Source: Pseudomonadota bacterium (GTDB taxonomy: Bacteria > Pseudomonadota > Gammaproteobacteria > Xanthomonadales > Rhodanobacteraceae). From it: a stretch of DNA of 64,000 nucleotides. Below are positions 52,528 through 61,727 of the stretch, piece by piece (the first letter of the stretch is position 1; each line of letters opens with the position of its first letter). The notes below the pieces were generated by a model. It had not been told where the DNA came from. It saw nothing but the letters and a program-made list of their open reading frames with translations, and did no database searches. The translations under genes and the position numbers were made by a program. The stretch covers positions 62,001 to 126,000 of the forward strand of contig JAFEFS010000093.1 of the NCBI GenBank assembly GCA_018240465.1. The letters run 5' to 3'.

Positions 52528-54297
52528 ATGGCAACCACCGAAGTCAAAGTCCCGGATATCGGCGACTACAGCAACGTTCCCGTCATCGAAATCCTGGTCA
52601 AGCCGGGCGACACGGTGACGAAGGACCAGGGCCTCGTCACGCTCGAATCGGACAAGGCGACGATGGAAGTTCCATCGTCGGTCGCGGGCGTCGTCAAGGA
52701 AATCAAGGTCAAGCTCGGCGACGAGATTTCCGAAGGACACATAGTCGCGATTCTCGAAACGGAAGGCGCGGGCGCCAGCGCAGCGCCGGCGAAGGCCGAG
52801 ACGCCGAAAGCCGCGCCTACTCCGGCGCCCGCCGCCGCTGCTCCCGCGCCGGCACCAAAGGCCGCGGGCGCATCGGGCCGCAAGGCCGATATCGAATGCC
52901 AGGTCGTCGTGCTCGGCTCGGGTCCGGGCGGCTACACGGCCGCATTCCGCAGCGCCGATCTCGGCATGAACACCGTGCTGATCGAGCGCTACGCGACGCT
53001 CGGCGGCGTCTGCCTCAACGTCGGCTGCATTCCGTCGAAGGCGCTGCTGCACGCGGCCAAGGTGATCGACGAGGCCAGCCATGCGAGTGACATCGGCATC
53101 GAGTTCGGCGCGCCGAAAATCGACATCGACAAGCTGCGCGGTTTCAAGAACAAGGTTGTCACGCAACTGACTGGCGGCCTCGCCGGCATGGCCAAGCAGC
53201 GCAAGGTGACCGTGGTGCAGGGCGTCGGCAAATTCGTTTCGCCGCACGAGATCGAAGTCGAAGGCAAGGACGGCAAGAAGCTCGTGCACTTCGAGAAGTG
53301 CATCATCGCCGCCGGCTCGCAGGCGGTGAAGCTGCCGGGCTTCCCGTGGGAAGACCCGCGCATGATGGATTCGACCGACGCGCTGCTGCTGCAGGATGTG
53401 CCGAAGAAACTCCTCGTCGTCGGCGGCGGCATCATCGGCCTTGAAATGGCCTGCGTCTACGATGCGCTCGGCGCCCAGGTCACCGTGGTCGAGCTGATGG
53501 ATCAATTGATGCCGGGTGCCGACCCCGATCTGGTCAAGCCGCTCGCGGCACGTTTGTCGAAGCGCTATGTCGGCATTCATTTGAAAGTGAAGGTCGCGAA
53601 GATCGAGGCGACCAAGGAAGGCCTCAAGGCGACCTTCGAAGGCGAGAAGGCGCCCGAGCCGCAGATCTACGATCGCGTGCTCGTCGCGATCGGCCGCGCG
53701 CCGAACGGCAAGAAGATCGATGCCGACAAAGCCGGCGTCGCGGTCACCGATCGCGGCTTCATCCCGGTCGACAAGCAGATGCGCACCAACGTGCCGCACA
53801 TCTTCGCGATCGGCGATCTCGTCGGCCAGCCGATGCTCGCGCACAAGGCGACGCACGAAGGCAAGGTCGCAGCCGAAGTCTGCGCGGGACAGAAGAGCGA
53901 GTTCGTCGCGCGCGTGATCCCGAGCGTCGCCTATACCGATCCCGAAGTCGCCTGGGTCGGCGTCACCGAAGGCGAAGCGAAGGCGAAAGGCATCAAGTAC
54001 GGCGTCGGCAAGTTCCCCTGGGCGGCCTCGGGCCGCGCGATCGGTATCGCGCGCACTGAAGGATTCACCAAGCTGATCTTCGATGAAGCCACGCACAAGA
54101 TCATCGGCGCCGGCATCGTCGGCGTGAACGCGGGCGATCTGATTTGCGAACTGGGCCTTGCGATCGAGATGGGCTGCGAAGCCGCGGACATCGGCCTGAC
54201 CGTGCATCCGCATCCCACGCTCGGCGAGTCGATCGGCATGGCCGCGGAGGTCTACGAAGGCACGATCACGGATTTGTACATTCCGAAGAAGAAGTAA
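52528..54297 (+). CDS. lpdA: Dihydrolipoyl dehydrogenase with N-terminal lipoyl domain
   Basis: This 589-residue flavoenzyme reoxidises dihydrolipoamide with NAD+. It carries an extra lipoyl domain (Lys43 in ESDKATME) and Ala/Pro linker (80-118) before the FAD domain (VVVLGSGPGGYTAAF), redox disulfide Cys162/Cys167 (GGVCLNVGCIPSK), the NAD domain (VVGGGIIGLE) and the His of VHPHPTLGE. The lipoyl fusion is known from several proteobacteria. Its lipoyl domain is nearly identical to the two in aceF. Confidence 0.95.
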   Translation: MATTEVKVPDIGDYSNVPVIEILVKPGDTVTKDQGLVTLESDKATMEVPSSVAGVVKEIKVKLGDEISEGHIVAILETEGAGASAAPAKAETPKAAPTPAPAAAAPAPAPKAAGASGRKADIECQVVVLGSGPGGYTAAFRSADLGMNTVLIERYATLGGVCLNVGCIPSKALLHAAKVIDEASHASDIGIEFGAPKIDIDKLRGFKNKVVTQLTGGLAGMAKQRKVTVVQGVGKFVSPHEIEVEGKDGKKLVHFEKCIIAAGSQAVKLPGFPWEDPRMMDSTDALLLQDVPKKLLVVGGGIIGLEMACVYDALGAQVTVVELMDQLMPGADPDLVKPLAARLSKRYVGIHLKVKVAKIEATKEGLKATFEGEKAPEPQIYDRVLVAIGRAPNGKKIDADKAGVAVTDRGFIPVDKQMRTNVPHIFAIGDLVGQPMLAHKATHEGKVAAEVCAGQKSEFVARVIPSVAYTDPEVAWVGVTEGEAKAKGIKYGVGKFPWAASGRAIGIARTEGFTKLIFDEATHKIIGAGIVGVNAGDLICELGLAIEMGCEAADIGLTVHPHPTLGESIGMAAEVYEGTITDLYIPKKK

Positions 54298-54399
54298 CGC
54301 GCCGACGCCTGCCACGCCGTGAGCGGGCGTCGTTGTAGCGGAGGGTGCGGAAGCGTGGCGCCCGATCAACGCAGCCAATGCCCCCGCTTCGCTGCGGTT

Positions 54400-54759
54400 T
54401 CACGCGCGTTCGCTCTGCTCGGTGCGCGTCGAATCCAGCGATGCAATGCGATCCAGTATGTCGGTGAAACGCAGACCGAAATCGGTCAGGCGATATTCGA
54501 CGCGCGGCGGTACCTCGGCATAGCTGTATTTGGCGAGAATTTCATAGCGCACAAGTTTGCGCAGCCGCTCGTTGAGCACCTTGGTGCGGATACCGCCGAT
54601 GACACGTTCCATCTCACCAGGCCGAACAACGCCACGTCGCGCGCAGTCGATCACGGCCAGGCTCCACTTGCAGCCAAGCACATCCTCGATCATCCGCGAA
54701 ACCGAGGCGTGAGCGGAACGTTCCAAAGGCGGCTCCAAAACTAACCGAAAAGTGCTCAC
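54400..54759 (-). CDS. HxlR-family winged-helix transcriptional regulator
   Basis: The winged helix is clear: LGCKWSLAVIDCARRGVV, IGGIRTKVLNERLRKLV and YAEVPPRVEYRLTDFG. HxlR proteins often sense electrophiles or redox change; a single Cys in the GCKW helix and one in the next turn could take part. The start is uncertain: GTG 54759 is used, a Met at 54696 would leave little N-terminus, and the frame extends to 54831. The gene is divergent from the cytochrome P460-like operon, with a 35-bp palindrome between or over the starts, so it probably controls that operon. Confidence 0.8.
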   Translation of the reverse strand: MSTFRLVLEPPLERSAHASVSRMIEDVLGCKWSLAVIDCARRGVVRPGEMERVIGGIRTKVLNERLRKLVRYEILAKYSYAEVPPRVEYRLTDFGLRFTDILDRIASLDSTRTEQSERA

Positions 54760-54782
54760 CCCACCAAAAGGTGCGTACTTTT
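54748..54782. promoter_or_regulatory. 35-bp palindromic operator between the HxlR-like gene and the P460 operon
   Basis: The sequence reads AAAAGT-gct-CACC, a 9-base centre, then GGTG-cgt-ACTTTT, a perfect two-part inverted repeat. It lies between the divergent genes and is the likely binding site of the HxlR-like dimer. Confidence 0.65.
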
Positions 54783-54845
54783 CATCGAGATGAGTGGGCG
54801 GTAGCTTGGCATCGGCGATCCCGCCTGACAATCGTGGAGAGAGCG

Positions 54846-55322
54846 ATGAAACGCTGGTTGATCGGTACTGCGCTGCTGAGTTTGACCGCTCCGGCGCTGG
54901 CGGGCGAACGGGATGTTCCCTACCCGGAAGGCTATCGCGATTGGCACCACGTAAAGAGCATGGTGATCCAGGAAGGCAATCCGCTGTTCGCAGCCTTTGG
55001 CGGCATCCACCACATCTACGCCAACAAAACGGCTTTGGAAGGCTATCGGTCCGGCAAATTCCCCGATGGCGCGGTCATCGTATTCGACCTGCTCGACGCA
55101 CAATCCGTCGATCATGCGATCGTGGAAGGGACGCGCAAGGTGGTCGGCGTCATGCACAAGGATGCAAGGCGATACGCTGCGACGGGCGGCTGGGGCTTTG
55201 AGGGTTTCGGCGGCGGCGATCGCAACCAGCGCGCCGTCGGCGACAAGGCCGCGACCGCCTGTTTCGCTTGCCATGCGCCGCAGAAGGATCACGACTACGT
55301 CTACAGTGCGTTGCGCAAGTGA
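54846..55322 (+). CDS. Cytochrome P460-domain protein
   Basis: This 158-residue exported protein has a signal peptide (LIGTALLSLTAPALAG) and one c-type heme motif, CFACH (139-143), at its C-terminal end, with the P460 family pattern (GYRDWHHVKSMV, IYANKTALEGYRSGKFPDGA). P460 proteins oxidise hydroxylamine or bind NO/H2O2 in nitrifiers and methanotrophs; the role in heterotrophs is unknown, and nitrogen-oxide detoxification is a guess. The cross-linking Lys of P460 cannot be assigned with certainty; Lys105 is a candidate. A GGAGAG ribosome binding site precedes the ATG. Confidence 0.82.
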   Translation: MKRWLIGTALLSLTAPALAGERDVPYPEGYRDWHHVKSMVIQEGNPLFAAFGGIHHIYANKTALEGYRSGKFPDGAVIVFDLLDAQSVDHAIVEGTRKVVGVMHKDARRYAATGGWGFEGFGGGDRNQRAVGDKAATACFACHAPQKDHDYVYSALRK

Positions 55323-55330
55323 AGGTTTCC

Positions 55331-55804
55331 ATGCACGACCATCCTGTCGCTCCCGCTTGGCAGATCAACCAATGGTTCAACACCCAGGCACCATTGGATC
55401 TGGCGAACCTGCGCGGCCGGGTGGTCGTGATGCATGCGTTTCAGATGCTTTGCCCGGGTTGCGTGCTGCACGCGGTGCCTCAGGCTGAGCGCATCCATCG
55501 GCAGTTCGCCGAGGAAGGCGTAACCGTGATCGGCATCCACACGGTGTTCGAACATCACGCCGCGATGCAACCGGTTTCGCTGCAGGCGTTTCTGCGTGAA
55601 TTCGGCGTCACTCATCCGGTCGGCATCGACGCCTCGCTACCGGGACAACGCGTTCCGGCAACGATGCAAACTTATGCGATGCAGGGCACGCCCACGCTGA
55701 TCCTGATCGATCGCATCGGGTGCATTCGCTTGTGCCACTTCGGTCGTATGGACGATCTTGCCCTCGGCGCCGAAGTGATGCGGTTGCTCTGCGAAAGCGG
55801 CTAA
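55331..55804 (+). CDS. Thioredoxin-fold protein with CPGC motif
   Basis: This 157-residue protein has the AhpC/TSA-Redoxin fold: LRGRVVVMHAFQMLCPGCVL with Cys41/Cys44, then VTVIGIHTVFEHH and a cis-Pro-like GTPTLILID. It has no signal peptide, so it is predicted to be cytoplasmic. It starts eight bases after the P460 gene and is surely co-transcribed; reduction of disulfides in a nitrosative or oxidative response is plausible. A GAAGG ribosome binding site supports ATG 55331. Confidence 0.85.
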   Translation: MHDHPVAPAWQINQWFNTQAPLDLANLRGRVVVMHAFQMLCPGCVLHAVPQAERIHRQFAEEGVTVIGIHTVFEHHAAMQPVSLQAFLREFGVTHPVGIDASLPGQRVPATMQTYAMQGTPTLILIDRIGCIRLCHFGRMDDLALGAEVMRLLCESG

Positions 55805-55968
55805 GGCAGCGACCTGCGGTTGCGGGTCGAATCCGACCATGGCGCAGGCGTCGAGCTTGCCGTGTCGAGCGGGTCGCTTAACACGACGATGTGGATGCGC
55901 GTACAACTGCGGAAGCTTCCTGAACGACGAAGTGCGAGTATCGATCTGCGGATGATTTCAACCGGCAG

Positions 55969-56325
55969 CTACGCAATCGGTTTGACCGACCCTTGCTTTT
56001 CATCCGGCATTTCACTCGGCGGGATTTGTCCCGCCACCTCGTAATGCCGCACCAGCGGCTCCATCTGCAGCAGGTACTGCTCGTCCTCGGGGTAGTAGAC
56101 GGCTTTCTCGGGGTTCTCGCCGGCGAATTTGTGCACGGCGCCCATCGAGTCCCAGAGTGAGATCAGCATGAACTCGCAGTGTTCGCCCTGGACACGGCGC
56201 AGCACGGTGACCCCGCGGTTGCCGGGTACCTTGGCGTAGTCGGCAAGGCCGGTGCGATCGAGGTAGGCGAGGTAGTCGTCGGCCTTTTCCCTGAGCGTGA
56301 TTCCGCGCCAGATGCGAGCGATCAT
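55969..56325 (-). CDS. Antibiotic biosynthesis monooxygenase (ABM) domain protein
   Basis: This 118-residue ferredoxin-like dimer protein has the ABM pattern: IARIWRGITLREKADDYLAYL, VTVLRRVQGEHCEFMLISLW, VYYPEDEQYLLQMEPLVRHYEV. Members range from quinol monooxygenases to heme-degrading enzymes and many are uncharacterised. The start at 56325 is the first Met of the conserved domain. The 164 bp between it and the thioredoxin-like gene hold nothing recognised. Confidence 0.82.
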   Translation of the reverse strand: MIARIWRGITLREKADDYLAYLDRTGLADYAKVPGNRGVTVLRRVQGEHCEFMLISLWDSMGAVHKFAGENPEKAVYYPEDEQYLLQMEPLVRHYEVAGQIPPSEMPDEKQGSVKPIA

Positions 56326-56463
56326 GTCTGACTCCGCGGCGTAGCTTTTTGAAGGTGCGCAGCATAGCGCAAGCGGCATTGCGACTTGCGAAATTTGCAT
56401 TGCGCCGCACCGGCACCCGCGCCCGGCATTAGACTTCGCCGATTGCGATCGTGGAGCCCGGAT

Positions 56464-57336
56464 TTGCCTTCCTTTCTCGTTCTCGGCGCGAGCGGCATGA
56501 TCGGCGACTTTCTGTTGCCGCTGCTCGCCGCGCGCAACGAACGCGTTTTCGCGCTCAGCCGCGAGCAGCGCGCGAACGCGGGTGCGGCGACGACCATCGA
56601 GTGGCTGCGCGGCGACCTCTGTGCCGCGATGCCGGTGTTGCCGCAGGCCGATGTCGTCCTCAGCCTGGGTCCGCTGGATGCATTCGCGGCCTGGTTCGTG
56701 CGCGCCGCGCCCGCGCGGGTGGACCGGGTCGTGGCGATAAGTTCGATGAGTGCCGAAAGCAAGCGTGATTCCGTCGATATCGCCGAGCGCGAATTGAGCG
56801 AACGCCTGCGCACTGCGGAGGCACGGTTGCTGCAGGCCGCGCGCGGACGTGGCATCGGCTGCACGATCCTGCGGCCGACTCTGATCTATGGCACAGGCCG
56901 CGACCGCAGCCTCGCCCCGATCGCGCGGTTCGCGCGGCGCTGGCGCGTATTGCCGGTGCCGTGCGGAGCGAGCGGTTTGCGCCAGCCGGTGCACGCCGCC
57001 GATCTCGCCGTGGCATGCCTTGCGGTGCTCGACAGCAATTCCACTTCCGGAAAAACCTACCCGGTCGGCGGCGCTGAGCGCCTGCGTTTCGATGCGATGC
57101 TCGCGCGCATCGCGGCCGGGCCGCCGCGTTTGGCATGGCCACTGCCGCTGCCGTTGCCGCTCGTGCGCGCCTGCACGCGCTTGCTGCGTGCCCGCGTCGG
57201 CGCCGGTGCGCTCGCGCGCCTGACCGAGCCGCTGGTGGCGGACAACACAACGGCGACGCGCGACTTCGGCTATGCGCCGCGCGCGTTCCGCGCACAGGAT
57301 GTGCTCGGCTACGCGGATTCGCCGGGCGCCGATTGA
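56464..57336 (+). CDS. NAD-dependent epimerase/dehydratase-like Rossmann protein
   Basis: This 290-residue protein opens with the Rossmann motif GASGMIG and shows SSMSAESKR and RPTLIYGTGRD of the extended SDR/NmrA-like superfamily. The YxxxK catalytic pair of true epimerases is not evident, so it may be a binding protein or act on an unknown nucleotide sugar or lipid. The TTG at 56464 is used because it sits immediately before the first beta strand and follows GGAG. The 245 bp after it show no further gene. Confidence 0.78.
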   Translation: MPSFLVLGASGMIGDFLLPLLAARNERVFALSREQRANAGAATTIEWLRGDLCAAMPVLPQADVVLSLGPLDAFAAWFVRAAPARVDRVVAISSMSAESKRDSVDIAERELSERLRTAEARLLQAARGRGIGCTILRPTLIYGTGRDRSLAPIARFARRWRVLPVPCGASGLRQPVHAADLAVACLAVLDSNSTSGKTYPVGGAERLRFDAMLARIAAGPPRLAWPLPLPLPLVRACTRLLRARVGAGALARLTEPLVADNTTATRDFGYAPRAFRAQDVLGYADSPGAD

Positions 57337-57581
57337 CGGCGCGCAGGCCAAGGCGGAAGATCGTGCTCGACATGGGGAGCAATGCATGGCCGCTACGCAG
57401 CCGATGGGTGTGTCTGTCGGAACCTTGGTCCATCGACATTCGCTGGCGCCGCCACGGCACGCGGACGTGGTGCTGCGATGCAGCGGGCCGAGCCGGCGAG
57501 TTGTCGGCATAATCCTCAAAACAAGCGTTTGAATTTGTCGTCACTTACCCCAGCATGCCGCCTTGTGCGGAGGAGAAAACC

Positions 57582-59804
57582 ATGCGCAGATTTGCTCTTC
57601 GCCCCCTGATTCTGCCGTCCCTGCTGCTGACGGCGCTTGCCGGCCAGAGTGCGCAAGCGTACGACTACACCGCACCGGTGCCGTTGCGCACGACGGCAAA
57701 ATTCGACCCGACCACGAGCACGGTGCCGTTCCCGACCGACCTGCTGCGTCAGGGCTCGAAGGATCTCACCCTGAACATTCCGATCGCGACCGGCACCCCG
57801 GCCGCGCAGGCTGCGGTATACAACGCACTCAATGCGCTTGATGGCTTCAGCACGACCGCGCCGTGGAGCACGACGTTTGCCGGCCCATTGACCGCGAGCA
57901 GTGTCTCCGGCGGCAGCGGCAAGAGCGTGCATCTTTACGAGGTGAAGACGGATTCGAAAACTGGCGCCGTTCTCGCCGTCGTGCGCGAGCTCGCCTCGCC
58001 GCAGGAATACGTGGCCACGCTGGCATCGAATGCGGCTACCGGTGCGACGCTCGCGATCGTGCCGACCAAGCCACTCAAGCAGCTGACTTCGTACATGGCC
58101 GTGCTGACCAACGGCATCACCGACGCCGGCGGCACGCCGGTGCGCCAGTCGCTGATCTACGGCTTCGCCAAGCGCACCAGCCCGCTGTGCTCGGGCGGCG
58201 TGTCGACGTTGCCGGCGCTGGGCGACGCGCAAGCCTGCGCGCTCGAACCGCTGCGCCAGTTGACCAACCTGCAGGAAGCCGCGGCAAAGACGGCCGGCGT
58301 CGATCCGGCCAGCATCGTGCTGTCGTGGACGGCGACAACGCAGGCGACCACGGTGGTGATGCAGGCCCTCACCGGCAAGATCGACGCAGTACCGAATCAG
58401 AGTCCGTTCCTCGTCTCGACCGGCATCAACCTGTCCAACGTCAACAGTGCCCTGCCGCCGGTGGCCGATGTCTATGCCGGTTCGTTGAGCGTTCCCTACT
58501 ATCTCGGCGCTCCGACGGCGGCGAACCCCATCGCCCCGTTGACCGCCTATTGGCAGGCCAGCCCGGGTGCCTACGTGCCGCCGTTCGACAAGCTGGGCCT
58601 GGATCCGACCTCGACCAACGTTACCGTGGCCAATCCGTTTCCGGTCGCGGGGTCGGTACAGCGCGTAGCGCTTCTGGCTACCATCCCCAACGTGAACTCC
58701 GGCCAGACGAAGCCGGCAGCGGGTTGGCCCGTCGTCATCTTCCAGCATGGCATTACCGGTGATCGCACCAACATGCTTGCCGCCGCCGGCGCGCTCGCTG
58801 CGGCGGGATTCGCGGTGATCGCGATGGACCTGCCGTTGCACGGCATCACCGACAAGACCAATCCGTTCTACCGGAACCAGCTGCTCGGCCTGATCCCTGA
58901 CGATGTGCTGCCGACCGAGCGCACGTTCGACCTCGATTTGCAGAACAACTCGACCGGCGCCAGCGGACCTGACGGCAACATCGATTCCTCCGGCAGCTAT
59001 TTCATCAATCTGACCAGCCTGCGCACCTCGCGCGACAATCTGCGCCAGGGCGTGTCCGACATGCTGCAACTGCGCAGCGCCATTCCGTCGGTGCGCGACA
59101 ACAACGGCACGCCGGTGTTCGATGCCTCGCGCGTGGCTTTCATGGGTCAGTCGCTCGGCAGTATCGAAGGCACCACGTTCATGGCGCTCGCGGCGACGCC
59201 GAACACGGCGGTGCAGAATGCCGTGCTCAACGTGCCGGGCGGCGGCATCACCAACCTGCTCGTCGCCTCGCCGACGTTCGGCCCGGTCATCATTGCCGGT
59301 CTCGGCGCGGCGGGAATCAAGCCGGGCACGGCGGACTTCAACACCTTCGTCGTCGCCACGCAGTCCGTGATCGATTCGGGCGATCCGATCAACTATGCGG
59401 GCGACGCCGGCACCGGCGCGGTGCTGGCGACCAAGAACCTGCTCGCGCAGGCCGTCGTCGGCGGCAGCCCGCAGCTGCCGGGCGATGCGCTCAACGCGAA
59501 ATACTACGACGCCAATGGCAAATGGCTGCCCGATCAGGTGATCCCGAATACGGTTCCTGGCGCGCCGTTGTCGGGCGGCTTGCCGATCATCTCGGCGCTG
59601 GGTTTGACCCGGATCAGCTCGACCACGCAGTCGGCGACCGGCATCCACAACTCGGTGCAGTTCGTCAGCGGCACGCATTCCTCGCTGCTCGATCCTTCGC
59701 CGTCGCCACAGACCACGGTGGAAATGCAGACCCAGGCAGCAAGCTTCTTCGCGAGCGGCGGTACGGTCGTGCAGATTTCGAACAGTGCGGTCGTGAAGCC
59801 ATAA
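57582..59804 (+). CDS. VolA/Pla-1/cef family extracellular lipase
   Basis: This 740-residue enzyme has a Sec signal peptide (LPSLLLTALAGQSAQA), the bacterial virulence-factor lipase N-terminal domain (about 35-380) and an alpha/beta-hydrolase domain with HGITGDRTN and Ser524 in GQSLGS. Vibrio VolA is a surface lysophospholipase that works next to FadL; here fadL follows 28 bp downstream, supporting a role in releasing fatty acids for uptake. VolA is a lipoprotein, whereas this protein has no lipobox, so it should be soluble in the periplasm or secreted. Confidence 0.88.
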   Translation: MRRFALRPLILPSLLLTALAGQSAQAYDYTAPVPLRTTAKFDPTTSTVPFPTDLLRQGSKDLTLNIPIATGTPAAQAAVYNALNALDGFSTTAPWSTTFAGPLTASSVSGGSGKSVHLYEVKTDSKTGAVLAVVRELASPQEYVATLASNAATGATLAIVPTKPLKQLTSYMAVLTNGITDAGGTPVRQSLIYGFAKRTSPLCSGGVSTLPALGDAQACALEPLRQLTNLQEAAAKTAGVDPASIVLSWTATTQATTVVMQALTGKIDAVPNQSPFLVSTGINLSNVNSALPPVADVYAGSLSVPYYLGAPTAANPIAPLTAYWQASPGAYVPPFDKLGLDPTSTNVTVANPFPVAGSVQRVALLATIPNVNSGQTKPAAGWPVVIFQHGITGDRTNMLAAAGALAAAGFAVIAMDLPLHGITDKTNPFYRNQLLGLIPDDVLPTERTFDLDLQNNSTGASGPDGNIDSSGSYFINLTSLRTSRDNLRQGVSDMLQLRSAIPSVRDNNGTPVFDASRVAFMGQSLGSIEGTTFMALAATPNTAVQNAVLNVPGGGITNLLVASPTFGPVIIAGLGAAGIKPGTADFNTFVVATQSVIDSGDPINYAGDAGTGAVLATKNLLAQAVVGGSPQLPGDALNAKYYDANGKWLPDQVIPNTVPGAPLSGGLPIISALGLTRISSTTQSATGIHNSVQFVSGTHSSLLDPSPSPQTTVEMQTQAASFFASGGTVVQISNSAVVKP

Positions 59805-59832
59805 ACCCGGAACCTCCAAGGACCATCTCGCC

Positions 59833-61164
59833 ATGATCAAGAACAAACAACCGCAGCGAATCGTTCCGGCCCTGACCGCGCTGGGCTTCGCCGTCGCCGC
59901 CAGCCTGATCAGCCAGGGGGCGCACGCCAGTGCGTTCCAGCTCACCGAAAACTCCGCGCAAGGCCTCGCCCGTGCGCAGGCCGGGGGACCAGCCACGCCG
60001 GGCGACTGCGCCGCCGTGGCCAACAATCCGGCCGCGATGAGCGATTTCAGCGTGCAGTGCATTTCCGGCACGCTCGCGGCGATCAATTTCAGCGCCAAAT
60101 TCCACGGCAGCGGCCAAGATGCTTTCGGCAACCCGCTCACCGGCGGCAACGGCGGCGATGGCGGCACGACCAAGCCGGTGCCCGCGGGTTACTATATCCG
60201 CCCGATCAACGAACAGCTTGTGCTCGGGGTCGGTCTGTCGGCGCCGTTCGGCTTCCAGACCGAGTACGACGATCGCTGGGTCGGTCGTTACCAGGGCGTG
60301 AAAACCAAGCTCGAGTCGCCGGCGCTGACCTTCGCCGGATCGTGGAAGCTCAACGACCAATTCTCGGTCGGCGCGAGCCTGATCGTGCAGCGCACGTCCG
60401 CGACCCTGGTACAGGACATCGATTTCGGCGCCGTGCTCGCCGGCCCGACCGGCGGCGCGATCCTGCCGCAGGAAGGCGACGGCCAGGGCGGCCTCAAGGG
60501 CGACGACATCAGCTACGGCTTCGGCCTCGGCGCGTTGTGGAAGCCGACCGCGAACGATCGCCTCGGCATCAACTTCCACTCACAGATCGACCATACGCTC
60601 GAGGGCGACGGTACGTTCAAGGTGCCGTCGAACCTGCTGCCGTTGCTCGGCGGCGCGTTCGTCAACACGCCGGGCAAGGCCGATCTGAGCACGCCGTGGT
60701 TCGTCAATCTCGGTTGGTGGCACACGTTCGACGAACGCTTCAGCTTTGGCGTCAATGCGAGCTACACGCACTGGTCGAGCTTCAAGGACCTGACGATCAC
60801 CTACGCCAACCCGAAGCAGCCGTCCTCGTTCGAGGATTTCAGCTACAAGAACACCTGGTTCACCTCGATCGGCGGCGACTACAAGCTCGATGAGCGCTGG
60901 ACCGTGCGCGGCGGCATCGCCTACGACCAGACGCCGACGAGCGACGCCACGCGCGATCCGAAGGTGCCGGACAACTCGCGCACCTGGCTGTCGATCGGTG
61001 CCGGCTACCAGTACAGCAGCAACCTGCGCATCGATGCCTCGTTCACCCACCTGTTCGTCAACGACGCGAAGATCAACGACACTTCGGTGTTCAAGAGCAC
61101 GCTGAACGGTGCGTTCAAGGTGACCGGCAACATTCTCTCGGTCGGCGGCCAGTACACGTTCTGA
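59833..61164 (+). CDS. fadL: FadL-type outer-membrane long-chain fatty acid transporter
   Basis: This 443-residue beta-barrel has a signal peptide ending near GAHA, then SAFQLTENSAQGLARAQAG, the hatch region of FadL, and NNPAAM, a family hallmark. Barrel strands continue to the C-terminal aromatic QYTF. It takes up long-chain fatty acids by lateral diffusion. It follows the lipase gene in one operon and ends at the terminator at 61191. Confidence 0.93.
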   Translation: MIKNKQPQRIVPALTALGFAVAASLISQGAHASAFQLTENSAQGLARAQAGGPATPGDCAAVANNPAAMSDFSVQCISGTLAAINFSAKFHGSGQDAFGNPLTGGNGGDGGTTKPVPAGYYIRPINEQLVLGVGLSAPFGFQTEYDDRWVGRYQGVKTKLESPALTFAGSWKLNDQFSVGASLIVQRTSATLVQDIDFGAVLAGPTGGAILPQEGDGQGGLKGDDISYGFGLGALWKPTANDRLGINFHSQIDHTLEGDGTFKVPSNLLPLLGGAFVNTPGKADLSTPWFVNLGWWHTFDERFSFGVNASYTHWSSFKDLTITYANPKQPSSFEDFSYKNTWFTSIGGDYKLDERWTVRGGIAYDQTPTSDATRDPKVPDNSRTWLSIGAGYQYSSNLRIDASFTHLFVNDAKINDTSVFKSTLNGAFKVTGNILSVGGQYTF

Positions 61165-61190
61165 CGCGCGTCAAGCGCGCGCGGAAATCC

Positions 61191-61220
61191 GAAGGCCGGC
61201 GTTTTCGCCGGCCTTCTTCT
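61191..61220 (+). terminator. Rho-independent terminator of the lipase-fadL operon
   Basis: GAAGGCCGGCG and CGCCGGCCTTC form an 11-bp stem with a TTTT loop, followed by TTCT. It lies 27 bp after fadL and seven bp before the convergent Mpo1-like gene, so it may serve both. Confidence 0.85.
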
Positions 61221-61226
61221 GTCTCC

Positions 61227-61727
61227 TCAGTAGCTGAAACCCATGCGCCGCATCAGCTTGGCAGCGATCCACGCGGGGCCGATCAGCAGATAGGCGAGAT
61301 CGGTCAGGAACGAAGGCTTGCGGCCTTCGATCTTGTGGCCGATGAACTGGCCGATCCAGGCGACGACGAACACCGCGACTGCCAGCCACAGCAACTGCGA
61401 CGCACCTAGTGCGCGGTACAGCAGCTCGGTGACGAGACCGAACACGACGAACACGGCGAGCATGGCGAACGCGAGCGGGCGCGACAGACGCAGGTAGAAC
61501 GCGAACGCGAGCACCATCGCTGCGCCAGCCCAGAGCCCGGCGCGGCCCAACATCGCCGGCACGGGCACGACCCAGAGCAGCGCGATCACGGTCCACAGGA
61601 TCGTCGGTACGCAGATCCAGTGGATCGTGATATTGGTCGGATTGCGGTGATCCTCGCTGTAGTTGCCCAGCCAACGGTCGACTTCGCGGCGCGCATCGCC
61701 GGCCGGATTCAAGCTTGTGTCATTCAT
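61227..61727 (-). CDS. Mpo1-like (DUF962) membrane protein
   Basis: This 166-residue protein has four to five hydrophobic helices and the family blocks NYSEDHRNPTNITIHWICVP and WIGQFIGHKIEGRKPSF, whose His residues are the metal ligands of the yeast fatty-acid alpha-dioxygenase Mpo1. In bacteria the activity is not established. AAGGA eight bases before the ATG at 61727 supports the start. It sits beside fadL, which is suggestive for lipid metabolism. Confidence 0.88.
   Translation of the reverse strand: MNDTSLNPAGDARREVDRWLGNYSEDHRNPTNITIHWICVPTILWTVIALLWVVPVPAMLGRAGLWAGAAMVLAFAFYLRLSRPLAFAMLAVFVVFGLVTELLYRALGASQLLWLAVAVFVVAWIGQFIGHKIEGRKPSFLTDLAYLLIGPAWIAAKLMRRMGFSY

Noticed and set aside
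55820..55840. GCGGGTCGAATCCGACC, resembling a tRNA T-arm
   Set aside because: The conserved TTC of the T-loop is missing a T, and no acceptor, D or anticodon arms can be folded around it.
57516..60173. Long minus-strand open frame opposite the lipase and start of fadL
   Set aside because: The plus strand has a signal peptide, GQSLGS and FadL motifs; the antisense frame has none.
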